A stretch of 64,000 bases of DNA from NCBI GenBank assembly GCA_947258875.1, contig CAMYKB010000008.1:1-64000 (forward strand), in the 5' to 3' direction. How positions within the stretch are numbered: the first letter of the stretch is position 1; every line of letters begins with the position of its first letter. The position numbers were made by a program, and so were the translations under genes. Shown in pieces: positions 47,074 to 56,465 of the stretch. This DNA comes from an uncultured Gammaproteobacteria bacterium. Its GTDB lineage: Bacteria; Pseudomonadota; Gammaproteobacteria; CAMYKB01. The notes under the pieces were generated by a model. The model worked only from the letters and a program-made list of their open reading frames with translations, did no database searches and was not told the origin of the DNA.

Positions 47074-48086
47074 GTGTGGTACCCGTTGAATTGGCGCCAC
47101 CGGGGCCGCTGCCCGCGAGCACACAACTCAACGCCCAGGGACGTCTGCGTCATTTCCTGACTATCGAAGGCCTGTCTCGGGAATTGCTAACCGAAATCCT
47201 CGATACTGCGGAGTCCTTCGCCGGTAGCGCACAGGGCTCACTCGTCAAAAAGGTCCCGCTATTACGCGGCAAAACCATTGTTAATTTATTTTTCGAAGCC
47301 AGCACCCGCACCCGTACCACCTTCGAACTGGCCGCGAAACGTATGTCCGCGGATGTAATGAATTTCAATATCAATACCGCATCCACCACCAAGGGCGAAA
47401 CCCTGCTGGACACACTGCGCACACTTGAAGCGATGTACACCGACATGTTTATCGTACGCCACAACGAAAGCGGTGCAGCGCAGTTCATAGCCCATCATGT
47501 AGCCCCACATGTCAGCGTGATCAATGCAGGTGACGGTCGCCACGCACACCCTACTCAAGCCATGCTCGACATGTTCACCATCCGCCGCCACAAACAGGAA
47601 TTCGGCAAGCTGCGTGTTGCAATCGTCGGCGACATCATGCATTCCCGTGTAGCCCGCTCACAAATTCATGCGCTCAATACCCTCGGTACTGGCGAGATAC
47701 GCGTGATCGGTCCACAAACCCTTATCCCCACAGATATCGAACAATTGGGCGTACATGTTTACCAGGACATGCAGCACGGCCTCAGGGACGTGGACGTCAT
47801 CATCATGTTGCGCTTACAGAAAGAACGCATGCAAGGCGCCCTGCTGCCCAGCGAACACGAGTATTACCATCTATACGGCCTCAACAGCGAGCGCCTGGCG
47901 CTCGCCAGGAATGATGCCATCGTTATGCATCCCGGACCGATCAACAGAGGAGTGGAAATCAGCTCAGATGTGGCCGACAGCCCGCGCTCACTCATACTGC
48001 AACAGGTAACCTATGGACTGGCGATACGCATGGCCGTGATGTCACTTACGCTGGGCTCAACCCAAAGCGCAGAGAAGGAAACCTGA
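47070..48086 (+). CDS. pyrB: aspartate carbamoyltransferase catalytic subunit
   Basis: A 338-residue enzyme for the first committed step of pyrimidine synthesis. The carbamoyl-phosphate loop is Ser78-Thr-Arg-Thr-Arg-Thr ([15 protein letters not shown]). Other motifs: [47 protein letters not shown], and [12 protein letters not shown]. The N-terminal extension of about 25 residues before [13 protein letters not shown] is typical of the Pseudomonas type that assembles as a dodecamer with an inactive PyrC'. The pyrC' gene follows after three bases, which fits that class. Confidence 0.96.
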   Translation: MSVVPVELAPPGPLPASTQLNAQGRLRHFLTIEGLSRELLTEILDTAESFAGSAQGSLVKKVPLLRGKTIVNLFFEASTRTRTTFELAAKRMSADVMNFNINTASTTKGETLLDTLRTLEAMYTDMFIVRHNESGAAQFIAHHVAPHVSVINAGDGRHAHPTQAMLDMFTIRRHKQEFGKLRVAIVGDIMHSRVARSQIHALNTLGTGEIRVIGPQTLIPTDIEQLGVHVYQDMQHGLRDVDVIIMLRLQKERMQGALLPSEHEYYHLYGLNSERLALARNDAIVMHPGPINRGVEISSDVADSPRSLILQQVTYGLAIRMAVMSLTLGSTQSAEKET

Positions 48087-48089
48087 GCA

Positions 48090-49373
48090 ATGAACCTGCT
48101 GATCAAAGGCGGGCGCATCATCGACCCGGAGAATAATATTGACCGGATCGACGATCTGTTTGTCAGAGATGGATTGATCGCCACCACCGGGCAAGCACCC
48201 GACGGATTTCAGGCCGACCATATCCTGGATGCACACGACCACATTGTCATGCCCGGTATTGTTGATATGGCAACGCGCTTGCGCGAACCCGGCCAGGAAC
48301 ATAAAGCGACCATCGCCACAGAAACCCGTGCTGCCGCAGCTGCGGGTATCACCAGCCTGTGTTGCCTTCCTGACACAGACCCCGTGGTGGATACACCTGC
48401 GGCCGTGCGCCTCATCCAGCAACGCGCGGAGTCGGCCGGCTTCTGTCACGTCTATGTCATTGGTGCACTGACCAACGCCCTGGATGGTGCCCGGCTCAGT
48501 GAAATGGCGGCACTCAAGGAGGCTGGCTGCATCGGGGTAAGCAACGTTTTGCAACCCATGGCCAGCACCTTGGTTATGCGCCGTGCTATGGAGTACGCAG
48601 CCAGCCAGGACCTGCCGGTGTTCCTGCACCCCATGGATCACGGCCTTGCCGATGGCGGTTGTGCGCACGAAGGTACAGTCGCTACCCGCCTGGGGTTACC
48701 GGCAATCCCCGGTGCCGCGGAAACCGCAGCAGTCGGTCAATTATTGGCGTTGACCGAGCAGACAGGGGCACGTGTTCACTTCTGCCGTCTCTCCACCGCG
48801 CGCGCGGTTAATATGATTACGCGAGCACGTTATGAAGGATTGCCGGTCAGCGCCGACGTCTGCGCACATCAATTATTTTTAACTGAAATGGACATCGCCG
48901 ACTTCAACAGTTTGTGCCATACCTTGCCACCGCTACGCAGTCAGCGAGATCTCGATGGCCTGCGCCACGGCGTCACCCATGGCGGTATCGATGCGCTTTG
49001 TTCGGACCACCAACCCCACGAGGCCGACGCCAAACGAGCCCCTTTTCAGGCAACCGAACCGGGCATATCCGCACTGGAAACCCTGCTGGGCTTAAGCCTT
49101 CGGTTGGTTGCAGAAGATGTGCTGAGTTTATCTGCTGCAATCAACATGCTGACATCAGCACCTGCCCGCGTGCTGGGCATAGACGCGGGCAGTTTGTCAC
49201 CCGGCCGGCCAGCAGATATTTGTATCATTGACCCTGACAAACACTGGCAACTCACAGCTGCAACCCTATTAAGTTCGGGCAAGAATACGCCGTTTTCCGG
49301 CTGGGAATTCAATGGCCGTGTCAGCCACACCCTGGTAAACGGTTGCATCGTCTATCAGGCAACCGACATCTGA
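48090..49373 (+). CDS. dihydroorotase-like protein PyrC' (catalytically dead ATCase partner)
   Basis: A 427-residue amidohydrolase-fold protein of the dihydroorotase type. The metal site is lost. Where active enzymes have HxH before LREPG, this has Ala61-Thr-Arg63-Leu-Arg-Glu-Pro-Gly. The later zinc His of the HVCHLST type is replaced (VHFCRLSTA). An Asp-His is still present in LCSDHQPHEAD. In pseudomonads such pseudo-dihydroorotases are needed to hold ATCase in an active dodecamer, and the pyrB-pyrC' pairing here supports the same role. A real dihydroorotase must be encoded elsewhere. Confidence 0.92.
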   Translation: MNLLIKGGRIIDPENNIDRIDDLFVRDGLIATTGQAPDGFQADHILDAHDHIVMPGIVDMATRLREPGQEHKATIATETRAAAAAGITSLCCLPDTDPVVDTPAAVRLIQQRAESAGFCHVYVIGALTNALDGARLSEMAALKEAGCIGVSNVLQPMASTLVMRRAMEYAASQDLPVFLHPMDHGLADGGCAHEGTVATRLGLPAIPGAAETAAVGQLLALTEQTGARVHFCRLSTARAVNMITRARYEGLPVSADVCAHQLFLTEMDIADFNSLCHTLPPLRSQRDLDGLRHGVTHGGIDALCSDHQPHEADAKRAPFQATEPGISALETLLGLSLRLVAEDVLSLSAAINMLTSAPARVLGIDAGSLSPGRPADICIIDPDKHWQLTAATLLSSGKNTPFSGWEFNGRVSHTLVNGCIVYQATDI

Positions 49374-49384
49374 ATCAACACGAC

Positions 49385-50254
49385 ATGCATAAACCCCATC
49401 GCGATACCATCTTTCTCGAACAGGCTAAGGTACTGGATCATCAGTCCTTCGGTGCGCAACAGTATGTCATGCGCTTGTATGCGCCCAAGTGTGCGGTACA
49501 AGCAAGCGCGGGTAGTTTTGTACACCTGCAATGTGATCCGCTGTTGCCAATGCGGCGCCCGTTCTCGATCATGCGTAGCTCGGCACGCGAAGGCTGGCTT
49601 GATGTTTTGTATAAAGTAGTGGGCGACGGCAGCCTGCAGCTGGCAAAACGCCAACAAGGCGAGACGCTCAGTTGCCTGGGTCCCATTGGCAATGGTTTCA
49701 GCCCGCACGCGGAACGTCCACGCGCACTGTTACTCGGTGGCGGTGTCGGCATTCCGCCAATGATTTTCCTCGCCGAGCAATTGCGTCTTGATAAATCCTA
49801 CCAACCGTTGGTGATCATGGGATCGGAAATTCCCTTCCCCTTTACCAGCAAGCCCTCGCAGATCATGGTGCCGGGTATGCCGGATGGCGTGATTGCAGCT
49901 ATGCCATTACTCGAAGACTGGGGGATTGCCTCGCGCCTTACCAGCCTGCAAGGCTATGCGGGATGTCATCAGGGTTATATTACGGATCTGGCGCGCCACT
50001 GGCTTGACGCCCTGCAGGAATCACAACACGGTGAGGTCGAAATTTTTGCTTGTGGTCCGCAGCCTATGCTAGCGGCAGTTGGCGCACTGGCGCAGCAATA
50101 CAATCTTCCCTGCCAGGTATCACTTGAAGAATTTATGGCCTGCGCCGTAGGTGGTTGCGCGGGTTGCGTGGTCGAAGTCAAAACCGAGGATGGCCCAGTC
50201 ATGAAACGCGTGTGTGTAGACGGACCGGTATTCGACGCGGCGAAGGTATTCTGA
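49385..50254 (+). CDS. dihydroorotate dehydrogenase electron-transfer-type (PyrK-like) flavoprotein
   Basis: About 289 residues. ATG 49385 is chosen because the longer frame opens with TTG inside pyrC'. Domain order: a FAD-binding ferredoxin-reductase beta-barrel with LLPMRRPFSIMRS (the RxxS flavin motif), an NAD-binding fold with RALLLGGGVGIPPMIFLAEQL and FACGPQPMLAAV, and a C-terminal [2Fe-2S] site with four Cys (ACAVGGCAGC...VC). In Gram-positives PyrK passes electrons from PyrD type 1B to NAD. No pyrD is in the window, so the partner is unknown. It ends the pyr block. Confidence 0.88.
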   Translation: MHKPHRDTIFLEQAKVLDHQSFGAQQYVMRLYAPKCAVQASAGSFVHLQCDPLLPMRRPFSIMRSSAREGWLDVLYKVVGDGSLQLAKRQQGETLSCLGPIGNGFSPHAERPRALLLGGGVGIPPMIFLAEQLRLDKSYQPLVIMGSEIPFPFTSKPSQIMVPGMPDGVIAAMPLLEDWGIASRLTSLQGYAGCHQGYITDLARHWLDALQESQHGEVEIFACGPQPMLAAVGALAQQYNLPCQVSLEEFMACAVGGCAGCVVEVKTEDGPVMKRVCVDGPVFDAAKVF

Positions 50255-50292
50255 CCAGCCCAGACTTGGGCAATACCTGATACGCAACACAG

Positions 50293-51543
50293 CTATTTCA
50301 TATTTGCAAAGGGGTTATCGCGGCCTGCTGCGCTGTCATCGCTAGCGGCATCATCATCCAGCCCGGCGTCATCATCAAACACGCCGTCGAGGTCGCCTAG
50401 CACATCATCGCTCTCATCCGTATCAACGAGCCGTTGCTCACCCGGTAGCTCGAGTGCGCTTTCATCTTCGCCGACACTGCGGATACCACCACCAAAATTA
50501 ATTTGCCACTCAAGATTACCGCGTGAATCGGCATGTGCAAGGGCATCTTCAAGAGAGATCTTGTCAGCCTTGTACAACTCATAAAGCGCCTGGTCGAAGG
50601 TCTGCATGCCACTGGCCGCGCCCTTCTCCATGATCTCCTTAATCTCGTTGATCTCACCCTTGCGGATCAGTTCCGCGATATAGGGGGTATTCAGTAACAC
50701 CTCAACAGCCGGTACACGCTTGCCATCCACAGAGGGTATCAAGCGTTGCGAGATAATTGCACGCAGGTTCATCGACAAATCCATCAGGATCTGTTGTTTG
50801 GCATCCGGCGGAAACAGGTTAATGATACGGTCCAGGGCTTGGTTGGAATTGACAGCGTGCAGGGTTGTCATCGCCAGGTGCCCGGTGTCAGCAAAGCTGA
50901 TTGCAGCTTCCATCGTGGCGCGATCGCGTACCTCACCGATCATGATCAAATCTGGAGCCTCACGCATGGCTTCGCGCAAGGCATTCTCATAAGACAAGGT
51001 ATCCAGGCCCACTTCGCGCTGACCCACGATTGACAATTGATGGCGGAAGACATACTCAATCGGATCCTCGATGGTGAGGATATGCCCGGTTTTAGTGGCG
51101 TTACGGTGATCGATCATCGAGGCCATCGAGGTCGATTTGCCGGAACCGGTAGAACCCACAATCAGGATCAAGCCTGTCTTGCGCATTACAATATCTTTCA
51201 TTATCGCGGGCAGGTTCAGCTCTTCTACCGTGGGGATGATACCCTTGATGTAGCGAATCACCATCGAGACTTCGCCGCGTTGCTTGTAGATATTGACGCG
51301 AAAACGTCCCGCGCCCAACACCGACATACCCAGGTTCATCTCGCGAGTCTCTTCGAACTCGCGGGTCTGGTCCTCGTCCATGATGCTGTAGGCGATCTTC
51401 TTGACTAGCCCGGGCTCCAGGCGTGTCTTGCTAAGCGGTTTGGTTTCACCCTCGATCTTCACACAAGCCGGGGCACCTGTGGTGAAATAGATATCCGAGG
51501 CGTTTTTCTCCGCCATTAATTTCAGATATGGTTCGATATTCAT
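50293..51543 (-). CDS. third PilT/PilU-type twitching ATPase with acidic C-terminal tail
   Basis: A 416-residue hexameric ATPase of the PilT/PilU retraction group. The Walker A is GSTGSGKST at about residues 130-138, with the Asp box TIEDPIEYVF, the Walker B LIMIGEVRDRATME and the His box TLHAVNSNQALDR. It resembles PilU in its LNTPYIAELIRKGEINEIK region (PilU: LIRKGEVHELK) but is more distant than the gene before it. It differs by a long acidic, low-complexity tail (about residues 356-416; many Asp and Ser, ending NPFANMK). It lies 24 bases downstream of pilU on the same strand. Probable role: a PilU-like accessory motor in pilus retraction. Which pilus it serves is not shown. Confidence 0.88.
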   Translation of the reverse strand: MNIEPYLKLMAEKNASDIYFTTGAPACVKIEGETKPLSKTRLEPGLVKKIAYSIMDEDQTREFEETREMNLGMSVLGAGRFRVNIYKQRGEVSMVIRYIKGIIPTVEELNLPAIMKDIVMRKTGLILIVGSTGSGKSTSMASMIDHRNATKTGHILTIEDPIEYVFRHQLSIVGQREVGLDTLSYENALREAMREAPDLIMIGEVRDRATMEAAISFADTGHLAMTTLHAVNSNQALDRIINLFPPDAKQQILMDLSMNLRAIISQRLIPSVDGKRVPAVEVLLNTPYIAELIRKGEINEIKEIMEKGAASGMQTFDQALYELYKADKISLEDALAHADSRGNLEWQINFGGGIRSVGEDESALELPGEQRLVDTDESDDVLGDLDGVFDDDAGLDDDAASDDSAAGRDNPFANMK

Positions 51544-51567
51544 AGTAGTAGTTCCCTGGAGAGCAGG

Positions 51568-52734
51568 TTAGCGGATAAGACCTGCATCCTCTGATTTTTC
51601 CTCGACCGATACATCATCCAAACCTTCCATCAGATCCGAATCCTTCGCTGCCTTGCCCTCCAGTTTGATCCGCAAGCGTAAGTCATTAACCGAATCAGCA
51701 TTGCGCAAGGCATCCTCATAGGTAATGGTGTCTTCTTCGTATAACTGGAATAAGTGCTGGTCAAAGGTCTGCATTCCGACTTCGTTAGATTTGGCGATCA
51801 ACTCCTTCATTTCATGCACCTTACCCTTAAAGATCAGGTCTGACATCAACGGCGTATTGATCATTACCTCGACTGCCGGTGTACGTCCCTCACCTTCCTT
51901 GAGCGGTATCAAACGCTGCGAGATCACAGACTTGAGGTTAAGCGATAAATCCATTAATACCTGCGCCCGCCGCTCTTCCGGGAAAAAGTTGATAATACGG
52001 TCCAGTGCCTGGTTAGTACTGTTAGCATGCAAGGTCGACAGACATAAGTGCCCGGTTTCAGCGAAGGCGACCGCATGCTCCATAGTTTCGCGGTCACGAA
52101 TCTCACCAATCAGGATCACATCCGGCGCCTGGCGCAAGGTATTCTTCAAGGCTATATGGTAATTATCGGTATCCACACCGATCTCGCGCTGAGTGATAAT
52201 GCAATTGCTATGGTTATGTACGAACTCGATTGGGTCCTCAATGGTAATAATATGACCAAAGCTGTTCTGGTTGCGGTAGCCCACCATCGCCGCTAGCGAG
52301 GTTGATTTACCCGAGCCGGTACCACCCACGAAAATAACCAGGCCGCGCCGGGTCATTGACAGGTCCTTAAGGACTGGTGGCAGACTCAAGTCTTCGAATT
52401 TCGGAATATCAGTCTTGATGACACGAATAACAATACCGGGGCTGCCACGCTGGGTATAGGCGCTGGCGCGGAAACGGGACACGCCCGGCAGACTGATCGC
52501 AAAATTACATTCCTGCGTCTGTTCGAACTCACGTGCCTGGCGGTCGTTCATGATGGAACGCACCAGCACCTGAGTGTGCGCCGAAGACAGCGGCTGGTTG
52601 GTGATATGCACCACCTTGCCATCCACCTTCATCGCCGGTGGCGCACCCACTGTAATAAACAGGTCAGACCCGTCCTTACTCAGCAAGGTCCTCAGCAGGT
52701 CGTGCATGAAGCGTATCGCTTTATCTCTATCCAT
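51568..52734 (-). CDS. pilU: twitching motility ATPase PilU
   Basis: A 388-residue ATPase close to canonical PilU: SDLFITVGAPPAMKVDGK near the N-terminus, ECNFAISLPGVSRFR, Walker A VGGTGSGKST, TIEDPIEFVHNHSNCIITQREIGVD, IGEIRDRETMEHAVAFAETGHLCLSTLHAN, and QTFDQHLFQLYEEDTITYEDALRNADSVNDLR. PilU works with PilT to retract type IV pili under load. It lies 69 bases after pilT in the same operon. Length matches PilU (about 380). Confidence 0.94.
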   Translation of the reverse strand: MDRDKAIRFMHDLLRTLLSKDGSDLFITVGAPPAMKVDGKVVHITNQPLSSAHTQVLVRSIMNDRQAREFEQTQECNFAISLPGVSRFRASAYTQRGSPGIVIRVIKTDIPKFEDLSLPPVLKDLSMTRRGLVIFVGGTGSGKSTSLAAMVGYRNQNSFGHIITIEDPIEFVHNHSNCIITQREIGVDTDNYHIALKNTLRQAPDVILIGEIRDRETMEHAVAFAETGHLCLSTLHANSTNQALDRIINFFPEERRAQVLMDLSLNLKSVISQRLIPLKEGEGRTPAVEVMINTPLMSDLIFKGKVHEMKELIAKSNEVGMQTFDQHLFQLYEEDTITYEDALRNADSVNDLRLRIKLEGKAAKDSDLMEGLDDVSVEEKSEDAGLIR

Positions 52735-52803
52735 AATTCAAGCCCTTAACACTGCAACTGCAGCCGGCATCCGATGTTCCACAATGCCCCAGGTACCACA
52801 GTA

Positions 52804-53838
52804 TCAAAAATCATTCTTGTTGGTGGCTTTTCTGCGTGCTTCTTCCTTACTGATCAGACCTTTAGAGAGAATCTCCTTAAGGTTCTGGTCCAGAGTCTGC
52901 ATCCCCACGGCATTACCGGTCTGGATCGCGGAATACATCTGCGCAACCTTATCCTCGCGAATGAGGTTACGTATCGCCGGTGTGGCAATCATGATCTCGT
53001 GCGCAGCAATACGACCGCCTCCGATTTTTGGACACAAGGTCTGCGAAATAACGGCACGCAGGGATTCCGACAACATCGCACGAACCATATCCTTTTCTGC
53101 GCCCGGAAACACATCAACAATGCGGTCAATGGTCTTGGCTGCCGAGCTGGTATGCAGGGTACCAAACACCAGGTGACCGGTCTCTGCAGCAGACAACGCC
53201 AGGCGTATGGTCTCCAGATCACGCATCTCGCCCACCAGGATCGTATCCGGGTCTTCACGCAGCGCCGAGCGCAATGCCTCACTGAAGCCCAGAGTATCAC
53301 GATGCACCTCACGCTGGTTAACCAGGCATTTTTTACTTTCGTGGACAAACTCGATCGGGTCCTCGATGGTGAGTATGTGCTCGTAGGCGCTTTCGTTCTT
53401 ATGATCGACCATCGCCGCCAGGGTGGTAGACTTGCCTGAACCTGTCGGCCCCGTCACCAGCACGATACCACGCGGATAAGATGCGATATCCTCGAATATA
53501 TTCGGGGCACCGAGTTCTTCGAGGGTAAGAATCTTGGTTGGAATGGTACGAAACACTGCAGCAGCGCCACGGTTCTGGTTAAAGGCATTTACGCGAAAAC
53601 GTGCCAAACCCGGCACCTCAAATGAAAAATCAGTTTCAAAGAATTCTTCATAATCCTTGCGCTGCTTATCGTTCATGATGTCATACACCATGCCGTGGAC
53701 TTCCTTGTGCTCAAGGGGCGGCATATTGATACGCCTGACATCTCCGTCAACCCGGATCATAGGTGGCACCCCGGATGACAAATGTAAATCCGATGCGCCG
53801 TTTTTAACGCTGAAAGCAAGCAACTGCGAAATGTCCAT
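52804..53838 (-). CDS. pilT: twitching motility retraction ATPase PilT
   Basis: A 344-residue hexameric ATPase that powers pilus depolymerisation. Motifs: SDLHLSSGVPPMIRVDGDVRRI in the N-terminal domain, Walker A GPTGSGKST (about residues 130-138), TIEDPIEFVH, the Walker B region ILVGEMRDLETIRLAL, the His box TLHTSSAAKTIDR, and the PilT-specific AIRNLIREDKVAQMYS near residue 290. It is the first of three tandem retraction ATPases. It is divergent from yggS across about 250 bases, the arrangement known in Pseudomonas. Confidence 0.97.
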   Translation of the reverse strand: MDISQLLAFSVKNGASDLHLSSGVPPMIRVDGDVRRINMPPLEHKEVHGMVYDIMNDKQRKDYEEFFETDFSFEVPGLARFRVNAFNQNRGAAAVFRTIPTKILTLEELGAPNIFEDIASYPRGIVLVTGPTGSGKSTTLAAMVDHKNESAYEHILTIEDPIEFVHESKKCLVNQREVHRDTLGFSEALRSALREDPDTILVGEMRDLETIRLALSAAETGHLVFGTLHTSSAAKTIDRIVDVFPGAEKDMVRAMLSESLRAVISQTLCPKIGGGRIAAHEIMIATPAIRNLIREDKVAQMYSAIQTGNAVGMQTLDQNLKEILSKGLISKEEARRKATNKNDF

Positions 53839-54087
53839 TTATGGCCCTTTATGGCATGATCAACGAAATCGTCATTAGTATTGGCTCAGCTACGCAATAC
53901 ACACCTATACTACCGACACATATAGCTAAGCTACTAATCACAACTGGCTATTCTGTCTCAAACAGGCCGGTATTAGCCAGTGGTGAATGTGACAAGAGCG
54001 CCGGTTAGAGCGACCAAAGGTCGCAGGTTGAACTCGCAGATCATTAACGAGAATTTCTTCTTATATCGAATAAATATAGCACGCCCA

Positions 54088-54786
54088 ATGACCGATATCG
54101 CCAAAAATATGAGCGAGGTACGTAAGGCTATCAGCCGGGCTGAGCAGGACTTCGGACGCCCCCCGGGCAGTGTGTCCCTGCTCGCAGTCAGCAAGGCACA
54201 TCCGGCGGAGCGTATCCTGCAGGCTGCCAGTTGCGGACAACGCCACTTCGGAGAGAGCTACGTACAGGAGGGGGTGGAAAAAATCTGCAGCCTGGGACAA
54301 GACAAACTGGTCTGGCACTTCATAGGCCCCATCCAATCCAACAAGACACGCCTGATCGCTGAACATTTCAGCTGGGTGCACAGCCTCGATCGCAGCAAAG
54401 TCGCAGCACGGCTGAACGAACAACGCCCATCATCACTCCCTCCGTTGCAGATTTGCCTGCAGGTTAATATCAGTAATGAGCCCGCTAAGGGCGGTGTTGC
54501 GCTGACTGAACTGCCAGCACTGGCCGATACAGTTAATAGCCTGCCACAGCTCAGGCTACGGGGACTCATGGCGATACCGCAGCCATGCAATGATTTCGAA
54601 CGGCAACGCAAACAATTCGCCGCTGTACGCAACGCATTGATACAACTCAACCAATATGGTCACCGATTTGATACGCTATCTATGGGTATGAGTAATGATA
54701 TGCGTGCCGCCATTGCGGAAGGCGCTACCATGGTGCGCATCGGGACCGCCATTTTTGGGCCCCGACCCAAAGCAACACCATCATGA
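54088..54786 (+). CDS. yggS: YggS-family PLP homeostasis protein
   Basis: About 232 residues from ATG 54088 (MTDIAKNMSEVRKAISRAEQDFGR); the frame is open 36 codons upstream without a convincing ribosome site. It is a single-domain alanine-racemase-like TIM barrel binding pyridoxal phosphate. Motifs: LLAVSKAHPAERIL (PLP Lys), HFGESYVQEGVEK, WHFIGPIQSNKTRLIAE, LQVNISNEPAKGG, GLMAIPQ, and LSMGMSNDMRAAIAEGATMVRIGTAIFG. It heads yggS-proC-yggT-metX-metW, a conserved gammaproteobacterial order. Confidence 0.95.
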   Translation: MTDIAKNMSEVRKAISRAEQDFGRPPGSVSLLAVSKAHPAERILQAASCGQRHFGESYVQEGVEKICSLGQDKLVWHFIGPIQSNKTRLIAEHFSWVHSLDRSKVAARLNEQRPSSLPPLQICLQVNISNEPAKGGVALTELPALADTVNSLPQLRLRGLMAIPQPCNDFERQRKQFAAVRNALIQLNQYGHRFDTLSMGMSNDMRAAIAEGATMVRIGTAIFGPRPKATPS

Positions 54787-54852
54787 GCTTGGATCGCATC
54801 CAGCTAAAAACTTGTTCCCCAAACCCGGACACTTGAAACCGAGACTTTAACC

Positions 54853-55701
54853 ATGAAACCTGCAAAAATTGCATTTATTGGTGGCGGCAACATGGCACGC
54901 GGCCTGATTGGTGGCATGCTGGCCGACAACTTCCCGGCGAGCAACATATGGGTCTCCGATCCGGATATTGCGCAGGCCAACACACTCCAACAACTTTACC
55001 CCGGCATCCACATCACCGCCGACAATATAGAGGCCGTTGGCAACACCGATACCCTGGTGCTGGCCGTTAAACCGCAGACCCTCAAATCTGTCGCCCTGGA
55101 ACTGGCAAGCGCCGTACAAACCGGACAACAGCTGGTGATCTCCATTGCCGCCGGCATCCGTAGCATCGACCTGGAGCGCTGGCTGGGAGGCGATGTCAGC
55201 GTGGTCCGCTGCATGCCGAACACACCCGCGCTAGTGAGCAGCGCCGCGACAGGCCTGTATGCCAACGCACGGGTAAACCCTGCACAACACGATTTCGCCG
55301 AAAGCATCTTGCGTGCTGTTGGCCTAACTGTATGGGTGGCCAACGAAGAACTTATTGACGCCGTCACAGCCGTTTCCGGTAGCGGACCTGCGTATTTCTT
55401 CCTCGTGATGGAGGCGCTTGAACAGGCCGGCGTCAAGCTGGGCCTGGAGACAGAAGTGGCGCGACTGTTAAGCATACAAACGGCTTTCGGCGCCGCCAAG
55501 CTCGCCCTCGAGAGTGACGAGACCCCGGCTATATTGCGACAGCGTGTCACCTCAAAAGGTGGCACTACTGAGCGTGCAATCGATGTACTCAGCAAAGGCA
55601 ATCTGTTACAACTGTTTGCCGATGCCCTATCCGCAGCCAGCCAACGCGCGCAGCAAATGGCGGATGACTATGGAGCTGACAACACGGAGACCAATACTTG
55701 A
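54853..55701 (+). CDS. proC: pyrroline-5-carboxylate reductase
   Basis: A 282-residue NADPH enzyme for the last step of proline synthesis. Motifs: the dinucleotide fold IAFIGGGNMARGLIGGML, LVLAVKPQTLKSVA, SIAAGIRSIDLERWL, VRCMPNTPALVSSAATGLYA, and the C-terminal signature VTAVSGSGPAYFFLVMEALEQAGVKLGL...VTSKGGTTERAI. It follows yggS by 66 bases, and its TGA overlaps the yggT ATG by one base (TGATG). Confidence 0.96.
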   Translation: MKPAKIAFIGGGNMARGLIGGMLADNFPASNIWVSDPDIAQANTLQQLYPGIHITADNIEAVGNTDTLVLAVKPQTLKSVALELASAVQTGQQLVISIAAGIRSIDLERWLGGDVSVVRCMPNTPALVSSAATGLYANARVNPAQHDFAESILRAVGLTVWVANEELIDAVTAVSGSGPAYFFLVMEALEQAGVKLGLETEVARLLSIQTAFGAAKLALESDETPAILRQRVTSKGGTTERAIDVLSKGNLLQLFADALSAASQRAQQMADDYGADNTETNT

Positions 55702-56261
55702 TGGGAAACACACTGGTAGAAATATTCGCCTCTCTGGTTCACCTGCTGTTCACCCTTTACATCACGGCATTCATGCTGCGACTGATGTTGGCCTGGACAC
55801 GGGCAAATTTCGCCAACCCGCTGGTGCAATCCATTGTCAGGGTCACCGACCCATTACTGAAACCAGCACGCCGCGCGATTCCCAGTATCGGCGGTATCGA
55901 TAGCGCGAGTATCATCATTATGCTGATCCTGAAGATGATCGGCCTGGCAATCACCTGGCTAATACTGGGACGCTTCGCCGGTGGCATGCTGTTGTTCACC
56001 ACCGCGATCCTGCAGCTCATCGAACTCGCAATCTATATTTATTTGTTCGCCATTTTTATTCAGATCATTTCCAGCTGGATCGTGCCGGCGCAACAACAAT
56101 ATGGCAACCCAATACTGGGATTATTACACACACTGACTGAGCCGCTGATGCGCCCTGCACGCCGCCTGATTCCACCTATTGGCGCTCTCGATCTTTCACC
56201 CATGGCGGTCATTTTTCTGCTGTATGCCCTGTTACGCATCCTGCAAACCCTACACCCCTAG
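55701..56261 (+). CDS. yggT: YggT-family membrane protein
   Basis: A 186-residue inner-membrane protein with two repeats of the YGGT domain, each with a pair of helices and the motif W-x-R-A-NF/P...PLV-x2-I-x-R-x-TDPLLKPARR or TEPLMRPARRLIPPIG. The start is the ATG at 55701, overlapping the proC stop; the frame's TTG one codon earlier is less likely. The family is linked to osmotic stress and, in other bacteria, to cell division or chloroplast biogenesis (YlmG), but its function here is not settled. Confidence 0.92.
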   Translation: MGNTLVEIFASLVHLLFTLYITAFMLRLMLAWTRANFANPLVQSIVRVTDPLLKPARRAIPSIGGIDSASIIIMLILKMIGLAITWLILGRFAGGMLLFTTAILQLIELAIYIYLFAIFIQIISSWIVPAQQQYGNPILGLLHTLTEPLMRPARRLIPPIGALDLSPMAVIFLLYALLRILQTLHP

Positions 56262-56297
56262 AGATCCGCGAAACCATTTAGGTGTATCGGATACCCT

Positions 56298-56365
56298 GTT
56301 TAAGTGACCCGGGTTAATTCATCGGCGACCACTCTAAGCCCAAAATTAATCAGAGCCCACTTAAC
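56298..56365. repeat. dispersed palindromic element, copy 1 (diverged)
   Basis: An imperfect inverted repeat in the yggT-metX spacer. It shares TTAAG--ACCC--TTAATTCAT--GCG--CTC spacing with the clearer copy at 58250. Arms are around GTTTAAGTG (left) and CACTTAAC (right), with TTAATT near AATTAAT inside. Confidence 0.55.
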
Positions 56366-56465
56366 TTATACAGCCTGACTCTGGCTAACCGCCACAGTTA
56401 GATGTATTGCATCGCAATCGGTCACTCTTTAGACTGGTTCGTTTTACATTGCTACAACTACCTGG

